Below, piece after piece: positions 26,698 to 37,000 of a stretch of 64,000 nucleotides of DNA. The stretch spans positions 1-64,000 of the forward strand of contig CANJXF010000004.1 in NCBI GenBank assembly GCA_947478865.1, written 5' to 3'. Both the position numbers and the translations under genes were made by a program. This DNA comes from Verrucomicrobiales bacterium (lineage in GTDB: Bacteria; Verrucomicrobiota; Verrucomicrobiia; Limisphaerales; CANJXF01). A model generated the notes under the pieces. It was not told the DNA's origin and did no database searches. It worked only from the letters and a program-made list of their open reading frames with translations. Positions within the stretch are counted from its first letter, which is position 1. Each line of letters begins with the position of its first letter.

Positions 26698-28596
26698 CTA
26701 TTTGGGAGGAATTGCCCATCGGTCCCAGTCCGTCACAAAAAATTGATCCGGCAGAAATCTTTGCGGCGATTTTTTCAATGGAAAACCGTCTGGAACCTCT
26801 CCTTTGGATAAACTTTGCAAAACAAACCGGCCCCAACCCTTGTTGTCCTTGATCATTTGAGACAGAAATCGGCCGTCGATCGTTCGCGGGGTAAGATGGA
26901 GTGCTTGAACGGTCTTGATGTCATCATTAATCATGAAAAACTCTTCGGGATAGATTCGGCTCAAAGAAACGCATTGCCTGTCGCCATACCAGGCCATTGC
27001 CCATGGCACATCGGACATTACCAATTCGTTCGCCCGCATCCAACCGCCCGTTTCCTGCAAGGTGGGCGGATAGTAAGGAGGATAGGCGACCGGGTTGAAT
27101 CGCGGCGGTAGCAGGGAGAAAATCATTGGTAACGCGATGATTGTGCAAAACAGAAGGTTGGTAGCGTATTTCAATAGAAGTTCCGGGAAAACAATTCGAT
27201 CGATCAACTCGAAGTAAAATAGAAGTTCCGGGAAAACAATTCGATCGATCAACTCGAAGTAAAATACGACCCCAAACCCAAAAATCAGCGGGCCGAGGAC
27301 GATCAGCAGGTTTTCCGAGTTTAATTGCGGTGAGTCCCCCGTCAAATGAGTTCTCCCAAACGCTTGGGCCACGATCAGAACGAAAAACGAGAAGAGGAGA
27401 AAATAGCGAAGCTTTGACTGGGCGGGCTTGAGCGATGGAGCCAGCAGCCCGGCCAAGAAGAACAGGGTGAGCCAATTTCCACCTAATCTGGAAATTTCGT
27501 TTTCCACGATATCGCGGGCGTTAACAAAGAGTTTTCGAGCATAATCGGCTAGCGAAACTTTTCCGAAGACCGGTGCTGCCTGAAGCGACCGCTCCAATTG
27601 GTCTTCCTGAAAAGCGGGGGTGCTTTGACAAATTGCGTATCCGGAGATCCCGAATGCATTTCCCGTGAGTGTGTAATTGCGAATCGACCAAGGCGAAACG
27701 ACAAGCAGGAAAGCGCCCAGCGCGAGGAAACAGACTCTTGCACGCCGTTCCGAGCCGAATAGCAGAAAAAAAATCAAAACCGGACCCATCAACCATCCAA
27801 AGGAATATCGAGTCAGGCAACCAAGGCCAACGCAGACGCCCGCAAGAATCGCCGCAAGCCAAGGCGTTCGCGCCGATCCCGATTCGCGCGTTTGGCGTTC
27901 AAATCTAACCAGCGCCCAGACCGTGCAAAGGAAAATGACAACGAGCAACATCGTCGAGAGGCCGGAAATGCTGAAACGCCAAAACAAGTCGGTAGCAGCA
28001 AACAAAATTGAGGAAACCCAGGCGACGGAAGGTCCGAATAGTTCGCGCGTTATTGTGAAAAGGAGAAGGATCGCCAAAAAGAAAAGCAACTGGTTGAACC
28101 CGGCAATCCAAAGCTCTGGCCCGTAGGTTTGAAAAATCTGGAACGGAATTTTGTAGTCGATCGGTGCGATTTTCAAGAACCCGGCCAGCAAAGTCGGGTA
28201 AAGTGGCGGGTTGGCGAGATCCGGATGCGAAGTCTTGAGCGAAGCGATTTTCTCCAGTCGGGCCTGTTCGCTTTGGAGCGTTTTTTTCTCCGTTTCAGAT
28301 AAATCTTTTGCTTCCAATCGCTTGGCGATTTCAGAGACCTTCCGGTTGGTTTGGGCTTGGACCAACGCGAGGCTAAATGGTCGAATATATTTCGTGGTGT
28401 AGCCTTCCCCGCGGGATATGTTCCGCGCCAATTGCGACATATCCATGGCTTCTTCCGTGTTGAAATTCTTGAACGACACGATGTCGTAAAGCATCGCGAT
28501 CGCCACGAAAGCCAGTGCCGCCAAGGTCAACCGCAGGGTCCGAGCCCCCTCTCCCTCTTCGATGAAATGAATTACCCTTTGAAGCCACGCTTGCAT
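26698..28596 (-). CDS. Multi-pass membrane glycosyltransferase (GT-C, PMT/ArnT-like)
   Basis: A 632-residue membrane protein with about ten to twelve hydrophobic helices in the N-terminal 480 residues and a soluble C-terminal part. The first periplasmic loop contains YDIVSFKNFNTEEAMDMSQ and RGEGYTTKYIRPF, an arrangement typical of GT-C enzymes using lipid-phosphate sugars; the loop also holds a charged coiled coil. It probably transfers a sugar from a polyprenyl-phosphate donor to an acceptor outside the inner membrane. A perfect 45-bp tandem duplication gives a repeated 15-residue segment in the last membrane region. It directly abuts the stop of the upstream NtrC-type regulator gene. Confidence 0.85.
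   Translation of the reverse strand: MQAWLQRVIHFIEEGEGARTLRLTLAALAFVAIAMLYDIVSFKNFNTEEAMDMSQLARNISRGEGYTTKYIRPFSLALVQAQTNRKVSEIAKRLEAKDLSETEKKTLQSEQARLEKIASLKTSHPDLANPPLYPTLLAGFLKIAPIDYKIPFQIFQTYGPELWIAGFNQLLFFLAILLLFTITRELFGPSVAWVSSILFAATDLFWRFSISGLSTMLLVVIFLCTVWALVRFERQTRESGSARTPWLAAILAGVCVGLGCLTRYSFGWLMGPVLIFFLLFGSERRARVCFLALGAFLLVVSPWSIRNYTLTGNAFGISGYAICQSTPAFQEDQLERSLQAAPVFGKVSLADYARKLFVNARDIVENEISRLGGNWLTLFFLAGLLAPSLKPAQSKLRYFLLFSFFVLIVAQAFGRTHLTGDSPQLNSENLLIVLGPLIFGFGVVFYFELIDRIVFPELLFYFELIDRIVFPELLLKYATNLLFCTIIALPMIFSLLPPRFNPVAYPPYYPPTLQETGGWMRANELVMSDVPWAMAWYGDRQCVSLSRIYPEEFFMINDDIKTVQALHLTPRTIDGRFLSQMIKDNKGWGRFVLQSLSKGEVPDGFPLKKSPQRFLPDQFFVTDWDRWAIPPK
27173..27268. repeat. Exact 45-bp tandem duplication inside the glycosyltransferase gene
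   Basis: Two identical 45-base units start at 27173 and 27218, and the match continues a few bases past 27262. Because 45 is a multiple of three, the protein stays in frame and carries YFELIDRIVFPELLF twice in succession, near residues 445-475. It looks like a recent slippage or misassembly event. Confidence 0.95.
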
Positions 28597-29958
28597 TTAA
28601 AATCCTTCGAGTTGATAGGTGTGAAGTTTTCGGTGAAGCGTGCGGCGGCTCATTCCAACTTTTTCAGCAGCCTCAGTGCGGTTGCCATTCGTCTCTTGAA
28701 GCGCGCGGACGATCAACTGTTTTTCTGCTTCACGAATGCTTAGAGTGTTTTGCGGCGACGCTTCCACGCGCGCATTGGAAGAACTTCCGTTTCGCACATT
28801 CGCCGGCAAATCGCGAAAAGTTATCTTATCCCCGCGCGACAAAACGACGGCGTGTTCGATCGCCGTGCGCAGTTCACGAACATTTCCTGGCCACGAATGC
28901 TTCACCAATGCATCAATCGCCTCCGTCGAAATGCCGCTCACGTTCTTGTCATTTTCTTGGGCAAATTCGCGCAAGAAACTTTGCGCCAACAACGGAATAT
29001 CCGCAGAGCGCTCCCGCAACGGAGGCATGAGAATCTCCACGACGCGCAACCGGAAAAAGAGGTCTTCACGAAATATCCCCGCCTTGACCAATTCCTCCAG
29101 ATTCTTGTTGGTGGCTGTGATTAACCGCACGTCAGCCGAAATCGTTTTATTCGAGCCGACGCGTTCAAACGTTCGTTCGCCCAAAAAGCGGAGCAATTTG
29201 ACCTGGAGCGTCTGGTCGATTTCGCCGATTTCATCGAGGAAAAGTGTTCCGCCCTGAGCTTGCTCGAAACGGCCAACCCGCCGTTCATGAGCACCGGTGA
29301 ACGCCCCGCGCTCGTGGCCGAACAATTCGCTTTCCAACAACGTGGAGGCCAATGCCGCGCAATGGACCGTCACCAGCGGTTGACGAGCGCGCGGGCTGAG
29401 TTGATGAATGGCTTTGGCAATCAGTTCCTTGCCCGTGCCGCTTTCGCCCGAAATCAAAACCGTGGCCCTCGTCGGCGCAACTTGCCGGACAACATCCAGC
29501 ACCTCTTGCATGCAGGGAGCTTCGCCGATGATATTTTCCAGGCCGAATTTGGTGTGCAGCTGTTGTCGGAGCGAAACATTTTCCGTCTCCAGATTTTGCT
29601 GGCGCAATGCTCGCGCAATCCGCATTTCCAGCTCTTCGATCTGCAAACGGCCTTTGGCGATGTAATCGTCCGCGCCTTTTTTCATTGCTTCGACCGCCAA
29701 TTCCTCCGAGCCATACGCGGTCATCAAAATGCAGATGGGCGGTTTGGGAAGCGACTTGGCGCGGGCGATGAGCTTCATCCCGTCTTCCTTAGGCAAACGG
29801 AAATCGGTCAACAGCACCGCAAAATTCTCCTGCTCTAACAAATTCATGGCGGTCGCGGCATCGTCAGCGACGTAAACGTCATAATGATCCTCCAACGCCG
29901 CCCGCAAACCTTCGCGCGTCGGCTTTTCATCGTCCACAATGAGCAGCATTGGATTCAT
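28597..29958 (-). CDS. NtrC-family sigma-54-dependent response regulator
   Basis: A 453-residue three-domain regulator. The receiver has D9/D10, phospho-acceptor D52, T80 and K102. The AAA+ domain has Walker A GESGTGKE at 171-178, the sigma-54 contact motif GAFTGA at 218-223, and the LFLDEIGEID Walker B. The C-terminus is a Fis-type helix-turn-helix (RTEAAEKVGMSRRTLHRKL). It activates transcription at sigma-54 promoters when phosphorylated. The upstream histidine kinase overlaps it by 4 bases (ATGA), so they form a two-component pair. Its position right before the glycosyltransferase suggests control of cell-surface polysaccharide genes, which is inference. Confidence 0.96.
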   Translation of the reverse strand: MNPMLLIVDDEKPTREGLRAALEDHYDVYVADDAATAMNLLEQENFAVLLTDFRLPKEDGMKLIARAKSLPKPPICILMTAYGSEELAVEAMKKGADDYIAKGRLQIEELEMRIARALRQQNLETENVSLRQQLHTKFGLENIIGEAPCMQEVLDVVRQVAPTRATVLISGESGTGKELIAKAIHQLSPRARQPLVTVHCAALASTLLESELFGHERGAFTGAHERRVGRFEQAQGGTLFLDEIGEIDQTLQVKLLRFLGERTFERVGSNKTISADVRLITATNKNLEELVKAGIFREDLFFRLRVVEILMPPLRERSADIPLLAQSFLREFAQENDKNVSGISTEAIDALVKHSWPGNVRELRTAIEHAVVLSRGDKITFRDLPANVRNGSSSNARVEASPQNTLSIREAEKQLIVRALQETNGNRTEAAEKVGMSRRTLHRKLHTYQLEGF

Positions 29959-31217
29959 TCGCTTACAAAATCTTTAACATTCGCCTGAAGCAGCCTCGGC
30001 CTGCGTTCATGAAGGGGAAGCCAGATGCGAAACGTCGTCCCCTGCCCCACATTGCTTTCCAGTTCGATTCGCCCGCCGTGATCGCGCACGATTCGCTGCA
30101 CAATCATCAATCCGAGACCTGTTCCCTTTTTCTTGGTCGTAAAAAACGGCTCAAAAATTCGATTCAGCTGTTCCTGTGGAATCCCGCCTCCGGTATCAGA
30201 GACGCTAACCCAAACGCCATCCGAACTCGAACCCGTCTGCAACGTGAGCGTGCCTCCTTTGGTCATCGCTTGCACCGCATTTTTAACGAGGTTGACCAGC
30301 GCTTGTTTGATCTGGGCGGAATCAATCGGAGAACTCGGCAATCGCGTGGCCAGTTTTTCTTTTAAATTCAAACCGCGATTTTCAATTTCCGGGCGAAGCA
30401 GCCCGGTTGTTTCACTGACCACGTCGTTGAGTGAGGCAAGCGCCAGTTTTGGCGGCGATGGGCGGATGGCCTGGAGAAATTGTGTAATGATGTAATCGAG
30501 GCGAGAAATTTCCCCCTTTGCTACATCCAGATACTTTTCCAGGCGGGCGACGCTCTCCTCATGCTCGACAGCCAAGGTCGAATTCTGGCCGCGCCCGGTT
30601 TTGACAAAACGCGCCGGCGCGGGACTTGAAATCGCCTGGCGCAACTTTTTCGTTTCTCGCGTCATCAATTGCAGATGAATGTGCAACGCATTCAATGGAT
30701 TTCCAATTTCGTGCGCGACACTCGCCGCCAGCAACGTCAGCGAGTGCAATCGCTCGCTCTCGATAGCTTCGAAAGTCTTCTGCCGCTGCTCGGTGGCATC
30801 GTGCAAAATCAACGCGACACCCGCTCCGCTGGCTCCTTCCCCGTCCAGCGGCGCGACGTAAAGGCGGAAGAATTTCACCTCTGGATAATTGATTTCAAAT
30901 TCATGACGAACCACCCGTTGTCCGCTTCGTGACTTCACCAATTGGTTCCATTCCAGTTCGGGCAGGTAATGGGAAATCGATTCACCTTCCGCAATTTCGC
31001 CGTGCCAATTCAAGATGCGTGACACCGCCTGGTTGAAATAAATAATCCGCCCCTTTTCATCGAGTACCAGCACGCCATCTTCGATGGTATTAAACAGGGT
31101 TTCGAGAAAACTGCGTTCGCGAGCCAAACGCTGCACAACTGTTTGCAGGCCTTCGGCGTCGAGACGTCCGATCCGTCCGAGCACTTTATCTAAAAAACTG
31201 GATTTAGATGGCGCCAT
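29955..31217 (-). CDS. NtrB-like cytoplasmic sensor histidine kinase with PAS domain
   Basis: A 420-residue kinase without membrane segments. A PAS domain covers about 35-145 (TIEDGVLVLDEKGRIIYFNQA). The HisKA domain has phospho-accepting H169 in SVAHEIGNPLNAL. The HATPase_c domain has the N box (QALVNLVKNAVQAM), G1 (VSDTGGGIP), F box (IFEPFFTTKKKGTGLGL) and a G2 region. It should autophosphorylate in response to an intracellular signal and pass phosphate to the sigma-54 regulator encoded downstream, with which it overlaps by four bases. The signal sensed by PAS is not predictable. Confidence 0.95.
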   Translation of the reverse strand: MAPSKSSFLDKVLGRIGRLDAEGLQTVVQRLARERSFLETLFNTIEDGVLVLDEKGRIIYFNQAVSRILNWHGEIAEGESISHYLPELEWNQLVKSRSGQRVVRHEFEINYPEVKFFRLYVAPLDGEGASGAGVALILHDATEQRQKTFEAIESERLHSLTLLAASVAHEIGNPLNALHIHLQLMTRETKKLRQAISSPAPARFVKTGRGQNSTLAVEHEESVARLEKYLDVAKGEISRLDYIITQFLQAIRPSPPKLALASLNDVVSETTGLLRPEIENRGLNLKEKLATRLPSSPIDSAQIKQALVNLVKNAVQAMTKGGTLTLQTGSSSDGVWVSVSDTGGGIPQEQLNRIFEPFFTTKKKGTGLGLMIVQRIVRDHGGRIELESNVGQGTTFRIWLPLHERRPRLLQANVKDFVSE

Positions 31218-31311
31218 GTGTTTTAAACGCGAAAAACGACGGGCGAAAATGAAACGCTCGGGGTCAGGCTAATTTGCCGTCCCGCTCGCCACGGTCCAAG
31301 TTCCGCGTCGT

Positions 31312-32310
31312 TCAAAACCATTTTCGTTTTTTGAAATAGAGAAACGTCGCCCCAGTGCTGACTGCCGTCACCCCGAGCGCGAGCGGATAAGCGTGTTTCC
31401 ACTCCAGTTCCGGCATGTCTTTGAAGTTCATTCCGTACCAGGTGCCAATAATCATGATGGGCGTCGTGACCACCGTGATCAGCGTAAGCAATTTTACCAC
31501 TTCGCCGGTGTGATTTGACGACATGTTCAAATAGACCTGCAAAATGCCGGTAAGCGAGTCGGTGTAATTTTGCGCCATTTCAGAAATGTGAAAAAGCCCG
31601 TCATAAACATCGCGGTAATAGGGAACCAAATGCGGACGGATCAATTTGAATTCGCCGCGCGCAAAACGCGCCAGGACTTCTCGTTGCGGCCCGATGATTT
31701 GCCGCAGGTGCAAAACTTCCTTTTTAATCTGGAGAATGCGGTTGAGTGTCTCTTTGCTCGGATTCTGCAACGCTTGCTGCTCGACTTCGGCGATTTCCAA
31801 CGAAAGTTCGTCCAGCGCCGGTTTATAGTTTTCCACGATTCCGTCCAGCAGCGTGTGGGCGACACGATCCGGCGCACGAGCGACGTGAACCGTGCTTTTC
31901 AGGCAGCGTTCCTCCGTTAATTGAACGCTGCGCAAAGGCACTTCGTGAAAGGTGACCAGAAAATTCTTGCCAAGAAAAAAACTCAGTTCGCTCGTCGCAA
32001 AAACACCGTCCGTACGACTGTAATCGACCGCGTGAATCACAATGAAAAGATACTGTGCGAACAGATCTCCTTCTTTCGGATTGTATTCTTCCACCTTGGG
32101 AGACGGGCTGACTGTCACGCAATCTTCAATCGACAATGGATGGAAATGAAAAACGTCTTCCAACAAAAATTTTATTTCTTCCGGAGTCGGTTTCTCCAGA
32201 TCAACCCAAAGGAAAAGATTCGTGTCAGCCAGCAGCGTCGGCATCAAAAACATGTCGATGTCTTTGGTGTGCAGCTTGCCCTGAGTTGTAAAAGCGAACG
32301 AGCGAATCAT
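31312..32310 (-). CDS. corA: CorA-family magnesium/cobalt transporter
   Basis: The start at 32310 (MIRSFAFTTQG) is chosen over the open frame to 32388, which adds 26 untypical residues. The long acidic cytoplasmic domain is followed by two C-terminal membrane helices. The invariant pore motif YGMNF occurs in GTWYGMNFKDMPE, and the positively charged tail ends KKRKWF. In the family a homopentamer imports magnesium or other divalent ions down the membrane potential. At 333 residues it is of normal length. No magnesium-sensing leader RNA was recognised. Confidence 0.95.
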   Translation of the reverse strand: MIRSFAFTTQGKLHTKDIDMFLMPTLLADTNLFLWVDLEKPTPEEIKFLLEDVFHFHPLSIEDCVTVSPSPKVEEYNPKEGDLFAQYLFIVIHAVDYSRTDGVFATSELSFFLGKNFLVTFHEVPLRSVQLTEERCLKSTVHVARAPDRVAHTLLDGIVENYKPALDELSLEIAEVEQQALQNPSKETLNRILQIKKEVLHLRQIIGPQREVLARFARGEFKLIRPHLVPYYRDVYDGLFHISEMAQNYTDSLTGILQVYLNMSSNHTGEVVKLLTLITVVTTPIMIIGTWYGMNFKDMPELEWKHAYPLALGVTAVSTGATFLYFKKRKWF

Positions 32311-32481
32311 GCTAAACTGAACCGCAACGGAATTGAAATAATTGAGCCAAGATGACGCTAGTTTTAGGGAGAAGCCGCCGCGACGCAAGTGTCTTTGAAT
32401 TTTCGCCTTCTTGTGGAAACAACCTTGACCCTCTTTGGTTTGAGTTATTCAATCAGACGTCAGCTAATGCACTAATAAAAT

Positions 32482-33351
32482 ATGAAAAACTCTCGCCCAT
32501 TCGCGAAACGGTTCAGCCGAACATTTTCCGCTACCAAAATCATCGCCGCGCTCGCAATCTTGTTTTGCTCGCTCGCCGTTCCAGCCCAGGCCAAAGAACC
32601 TAAAAAAGTTTTGGTCGTCACGGTTACGGTCGGTTTCCCCCACAGCTCTGTCCCAACCGCCGAAAGAGTTTTGACGGAACTCGGCAAATCGAGCGGCGCG
32701 TTCACAGTCGTTGACATCGTGCACAGCGGCCCACGGCCGAAAGATGAAGGTGAAGCGAAGATCTGGTTGGAGAAACTCACCCGCGGCCTGGCGGATAAAA
32801 TGTCCGCCACCGCTCTGAAAAACTACGACGGAATCATCTTCGCCAACACCACGGGTGATCTGCCGCTGCCAGACAAAGAGGCATTCTTGAACTGGATCAA
32901 GTCCGGCAAAGCGTTCATCGGAATGCATTCAGCAACCGATACTTTTCGCGGACACACCCCGCTCGATTCTTACACTGATATGATCGGCGCCGAATTCAAA
33001 ACTCACGGCGCACAGGTCGAAGTTACCTGCCTGAATCAAGACCCCAAACATCCGGCGTGCAAAAATTTCGGCCCGACTTTCACCGTCAAGGACGAGATTT
33101 ACATTATGAACGGGTTTGAACGCGCAAAAGTTCACGGCTTGCTTGGCTTGGACAAACATCCAAACACCGGCGAAGCGGGCGATTATCCGGTTGCGTGGAG
33201 CAAGAAATATGGCAAAGGCAACGTCTTCTACACTTCTCTCGGCCATCGCGAAGACGTCTGGGAAAGCCAGTCGTATCAAAAGCATATTCTAGGCGGCATC
33301 AAATGGGCGCTCGGCATGGAAAAAGGCGATGCCAAACCGCAGACAAAATAG
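32482..33351 (+). CDS. Secreted ThuA-domain protein
   Basis: A 289-residue protein with a long signal peptide (cleavage near VPAQA). The ThuA/trehalose-utilisation domain is recognisable from KKVLVVTVTVGFPHSS, YDGIIFANTTGDLPLP, SGKAFIGMHSATDTF and NVFYTSLGHREDVWE. The fold is related to class I glutamine amidotransferases but lacks the catalytic cysteine elbow, and biochemical function is not established for most members. ThuA proteins are numerous in Verrucomicrobiota and Planctomycetota, often with PVC-type dehydrogenases and DUF1080 proteins as in this window. It is a single gene divergent from corA. Confidence 0.9.
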   Translation: MKNSRPFAKRFSRTFSATKIIAALAILFCSLAVPAQAKEPKKVLVVTVTVGFPHSSVPTAERVLTELGKSSGAFTVVDIVHSGPRPKDEGEAKIWLEKLTRGLADKMSATALKNYDGIIFANTTGDLPLPDKEAFLNWIKSGKAFIGMHSATDTFRGHTPLDSYTDMIGAEFKTHGAQVEVTCLNQDPKHPACKNFGPTFTVKDEIYIMNGFERAKVHGLLGLDKHPNTGEAGDYPVAWSKKYGKGNVFYTSLGHREDVWESQSYQKHILGGIKWALGMEKGDAKPQTK

Positions 33352-33398
33352 TCTGGGCGGAATCCCCGCTCGAAAGACGGATTAGCAAAGTCGCCTTG

Positions 33399-34013
33399 TC
33401 AGAAAAACCACGAGACGCTCAAGGCTACGCCTTGGGCGTTTATTCCTAAATTATGTTCGGCGATGTTGGCGTTGGAAATATGTTGAAAGCGAAATTCCGC
33501 ATTCAGCGAACAGCGCGGAGAAACCAAGTAGCGAACTCCCGCCGCAAAATCCAAATTGAAATTGAAGTCCTGCCCGAAAATGTCGTGATTAACATCGGTT
33601 AAGGTGACACCGCCGCCGAGTTGCATGTATGGAACCCATTTCCAGCCGGATTTCACCAGGTTGTAGCGCAACCAAAAAGTCACGCTCGCCACATAAGTGC
33701 CATCGCCCACGAATACCCCAGAACCACAAAGCTCTCCGAGAACCTCGAAATTGCCTCGCAATGGCCCCGATTCCTTGAGGTCGCTGAGCATGTGTCCATA
33801 TTGGATGAATCCACCTGAGTAATTAACCGTTGGCCGGTTATGGGTGGCGATGGAGGGGGAAAACAGAACCAAGCCGCCCGCCGACACCTCGGCTTCCCCG
33901 GAACGAAAATTCGTTTCATGATCGGTCTGCGGCGAATCAGAAATTTCAGCAGCTCCGGCCAATGCAAAACTGGCCGAGACAACGAGAATTCCAAGCGTCC
34001 TCAAGAAAGTCAT
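33399..34013 (-). CDS. pagL: PagL-like lipid A 3-O-deacylase (acyloxyacyl hydrolase)
   Basis: Start at 34013 (MTFLRTLGILVVSASFALAG) gives a signal peptide; the frame is open to 34199, but that extension overlaps the SNF2 gene and is not leader-like. The mature protein is a small outer-membrane barrel of the PagL family. The catalytic His-Ser pair is in FRFQHISNANI and a conserved acid follows in AEHNLG. The protein ends in SVSWFF, an outer-membrane sorting signal. It should remove the 3-linked acyl chain of lipid A in the outer leaflet. It lies 74 bp downstream of the SNF2 gene on the same strand. Confidence 0.87.
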   Translation of the reverse strand: MTFLRTLGILVVSASFALAGAAEISDSPQTDHETNFRSGEAEVSAGGLVLFSPSIATHNRPTVNYSGGFIQYGHMLSDLKESGPLRGNFEVLGELCGSGVFVGDGTYVASVTFWLRYNLVKSGWKWVPYMQLGGGVTLTDVNHDIFGQDFNFNLDFAAGVRYLVSPRCSLNAEFRFQHISNANIAEHNLGINAQGVALSVSWFF

Positions 34014-34087
34014 CAATCGTTTGTAGAAGAGTAGCGGAATCTCGTCAACCGCCGTTCCGCCTCCAAATTTCCCTGAGGGTTCGCGAA

Positions 34088-37000
34088 TTAGTCTTCGGAG
34101 AAGAGATATTCCAAATCGATCTGTGAGAGATTTCGGGCAAACCCTTCTTCGCCGAGCACATCCGCGATAGTCTGCGCCTTGCGTTGTTGCAGGTCCCAAA
34201 TTTTTTCTTCCACAGTGCCAGGAGCGATCAGGCGGTAGGCATTCACGGTGCGCGTCTGTCCGATACGATGCGACCGATCGATCGCCTGCGCTTCAACTGC
34301 GGGATTCCACCACGGATCGTAGAGAACCACGTAGCTGGCTTTGGTCAGGTTCAATCCAGTTCCCGCAGCGCGAAGGCTGAGCAAAAAGACCGATCCCTTT
34401 GGGTCGTCCTGGAAAGCATTTACAACGGCCTGCCGGTCCTTAGTTTCGCCAGTCAAAATATGCGTGGAAATGTGACGTTGCTGACATTCTTTTTCCAACA
34501 AGCGGAGCATTTGGACAAACTGGCTGAACACCAAGACTTTTTGGTTATCGGCGAGGAGCGGCTCCAACAACTCGAAGAGCGTATCCGTTTTTCCAGAAGC
34601 GGAATCACTGCCGACCAACTGAGGATGGCAGCAGATTTGCCGAAGCCGAGTAAGCGCAGCGAGCACGTGAATGGCACTTTTGCCCAAACCTTTCTCGGAA
34701 ACATTTTGCATCACCTGCTCGCGACTGCGCCGCAGTTCGGCCAGATAAAGTTTGCGCTGCGCCTCGCCCAAATCGCAATCGCGCCTCTCTTCGATCCGGT
34801 CCGGCAAATCACGCGCCACTTGCTTCTTCAAACGACGCAGCATCAGCGGCCGCAGCTTCGAGGAGAGACGGCGCCGGGCGATGCGCTGTTCGCTTTCCGC
34901 ATTTTCGCCGCGCGGTTCGTATTTCTCTGAAAAATTTTCCTTGGTGCCCAGGAAGTTGGGTTGAATGAAATCGGTGATACTCCACAGATCGAGCAGGCGA
35001 TTTTCGAGCGGCGTGCCAGTCAGCGCGAGCCGTTGTTCGGCGCGCAACTGCTTCACGGATTGGGTGATCTGCGCCTCGGGATTCTTGATGAATTGGGCTT
35101 CATCAAGAACGGCGGCGCGGAATGAAAATTTTTGCAACGCCTCCAAATCGCGCCGCAACAAGGCGTAATTCGTCACGATCAAATCGTGTTGTGGAATTTG
35201 GTGGCGCAGATTGTGCCGGGCCGCGCCACTTTCCAGCACGAGAACTTTCAAATGCGGCGTGAATCGCTCGGATTCACGACGCCAATTGTGCAACACCGAA
35301 GCCGGGCAAATCACCAAAGCAGGCTTGTGGTCTTTGGGATGTTGCGAGTGCAACCAAGAAAGCCAGGCCAATGTCTGCAAGGTTTTGCCGAGCCCCATGT
35401 CGTCCGCTAGGATTCCGCCGAGTTTGTGGCGCGTAAGGTGGCAGAGAAAATCAAAGCCGTCTTTTTGATAGGGACGCAATTCTGCCTGCGTGTTCGGCGG
35501 CAGCGGGATAGAAGGAATGCCGGCGAATTCCGCGAGGCTTTCGCGCAGCGCGCGCGCCTGGGGAGAATCAACAAAACGTTGCAAACCCGCTTCGTCCAAA
35601 TGCGCGGCGTGCTCCAGTCCGAGGCGCTGCGGAATCGCGCTGAGCCCATCCAGACCCAAATCGGCAAACGCTTCGTGCGCGTTTTGCACGGCGGCAGAAT
35701 CCAGTTCCAGCCAGCCTGCGTCGGGCAAATTAACAAACCGGCCCGTGGCGGTGGCGAGGCGTTGCAAATCAGCCGGCGTGAGTTTGAGCCCTTCAATCTC
35801 CCACTCGGTGGAAACGGAGAACCAATCGATGCCGCTGCCTTTGACCACCAGGTGCGGCCTGATTTGTCGGGGTGCTAGAAACAAACGGTGAAACGCCGTG
35901 TCACCCAGATAATCGGCATCAGCCGGGCGATCCTGCCAAGCGCTGGCGAGTTTACCAAGGAACCCTTCGTTGGCATCGCCCAGCCATAACCCGTGTTCCG
36001 GGGTGAACCAATCCAATCGGCCGAGCCATTGCGCGGCGGGATCCAAGCGCGGGTCATCCAGAATTTCAGGTTTGGCGTTGGCACGAACCATGGATCCGTC
36101 CATCTGCCATTCATGACCATTCCAGTTCCAAAGCGTTTGGTCGCGCTCGCTGATCGCCTGCAAGCGAAGCCGTACCGTTTCATTGGCCAATTCAAACGTG
36201 AAGCGCGGCTTGGCGGCGTGAGCGGTGCAAAGCTGTTCCCAATCGACTTCTTTGCTCGGCTTGGTCTTGCGCAACTTGGTCAGAAGGCGGTGACTGAGTT
36301 TACTAACCGGAACGGATTTCTTCCTGGCCCACGCATCCAAGAGATCGGTAGGCGGACCGTTACGGAGCAAATAAAACGTATCTTCGATCAGGACCAACGA
36401 AGGTCGTCCGGTGAAAAACTTCGCCTGATTCAACGGACGCAGTTCGCCGGCGGGCAATTGCAGATTGTGCGTGAAGGAAAGTTCGTTCTCGATGTTCTCG
36501 AGATCCGGCTTCAATTCGGCCAAATGCCCGTGGAATTTGGCGAAGTTCTGGTTTTCCTGAAATTGGAGGCGCGAATTCTCACCCCAGCGCACGAGCCATT
36601 GCAAGAGTTCCAGCCCCGTCAAAGTAAGCGTGTCCCACAGCCCTTCCGGATCCGCGTGCGTTTCGGCCAGCCACTGAATAAATTCCCAATCGGCTGGAGA
36701 AAAAAGTTCCTGCTCATGAGCCGAACGCGTGGTCAGCTCGAGGATTTCGGAAAGCGTCTTGGGCTTTTCACCGGTGCGGGGGCGGAAGAGATAAAACTTC
36801 ACCGCCAAGGCAAAGAGCGTTGAATCCTCACCCGCCGGCTGTAACGCGCAAGCGACGCGCAAAAGAGCGCGGGGGGAATCCAAGTGAACGGGCGACGGCG
36901 GGAAGAGCCAGTGCTCCAGTTTCTGAACCAGCTTTTGGTCCTCCTCGGCTTGCTCGACTTCGGCGAAGCGATCCAGATTGGCGTGCGTGGTCAACTCCGT

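Noticed and set aside
33414-33440. Hairpin ACGCTCAAGG / CCTTGGGCGT near the pagL end
   Set aside because: It lies inside the pagL coding region, has mismatch and no T run on either strand, so it is not called a terminator.
35993-36823. 276-codon plus-strand frame within the SNF2 gene
   Set aside because: It is antisense to the conserved SNF2-associated N-terminal region, with no recognisable domain.
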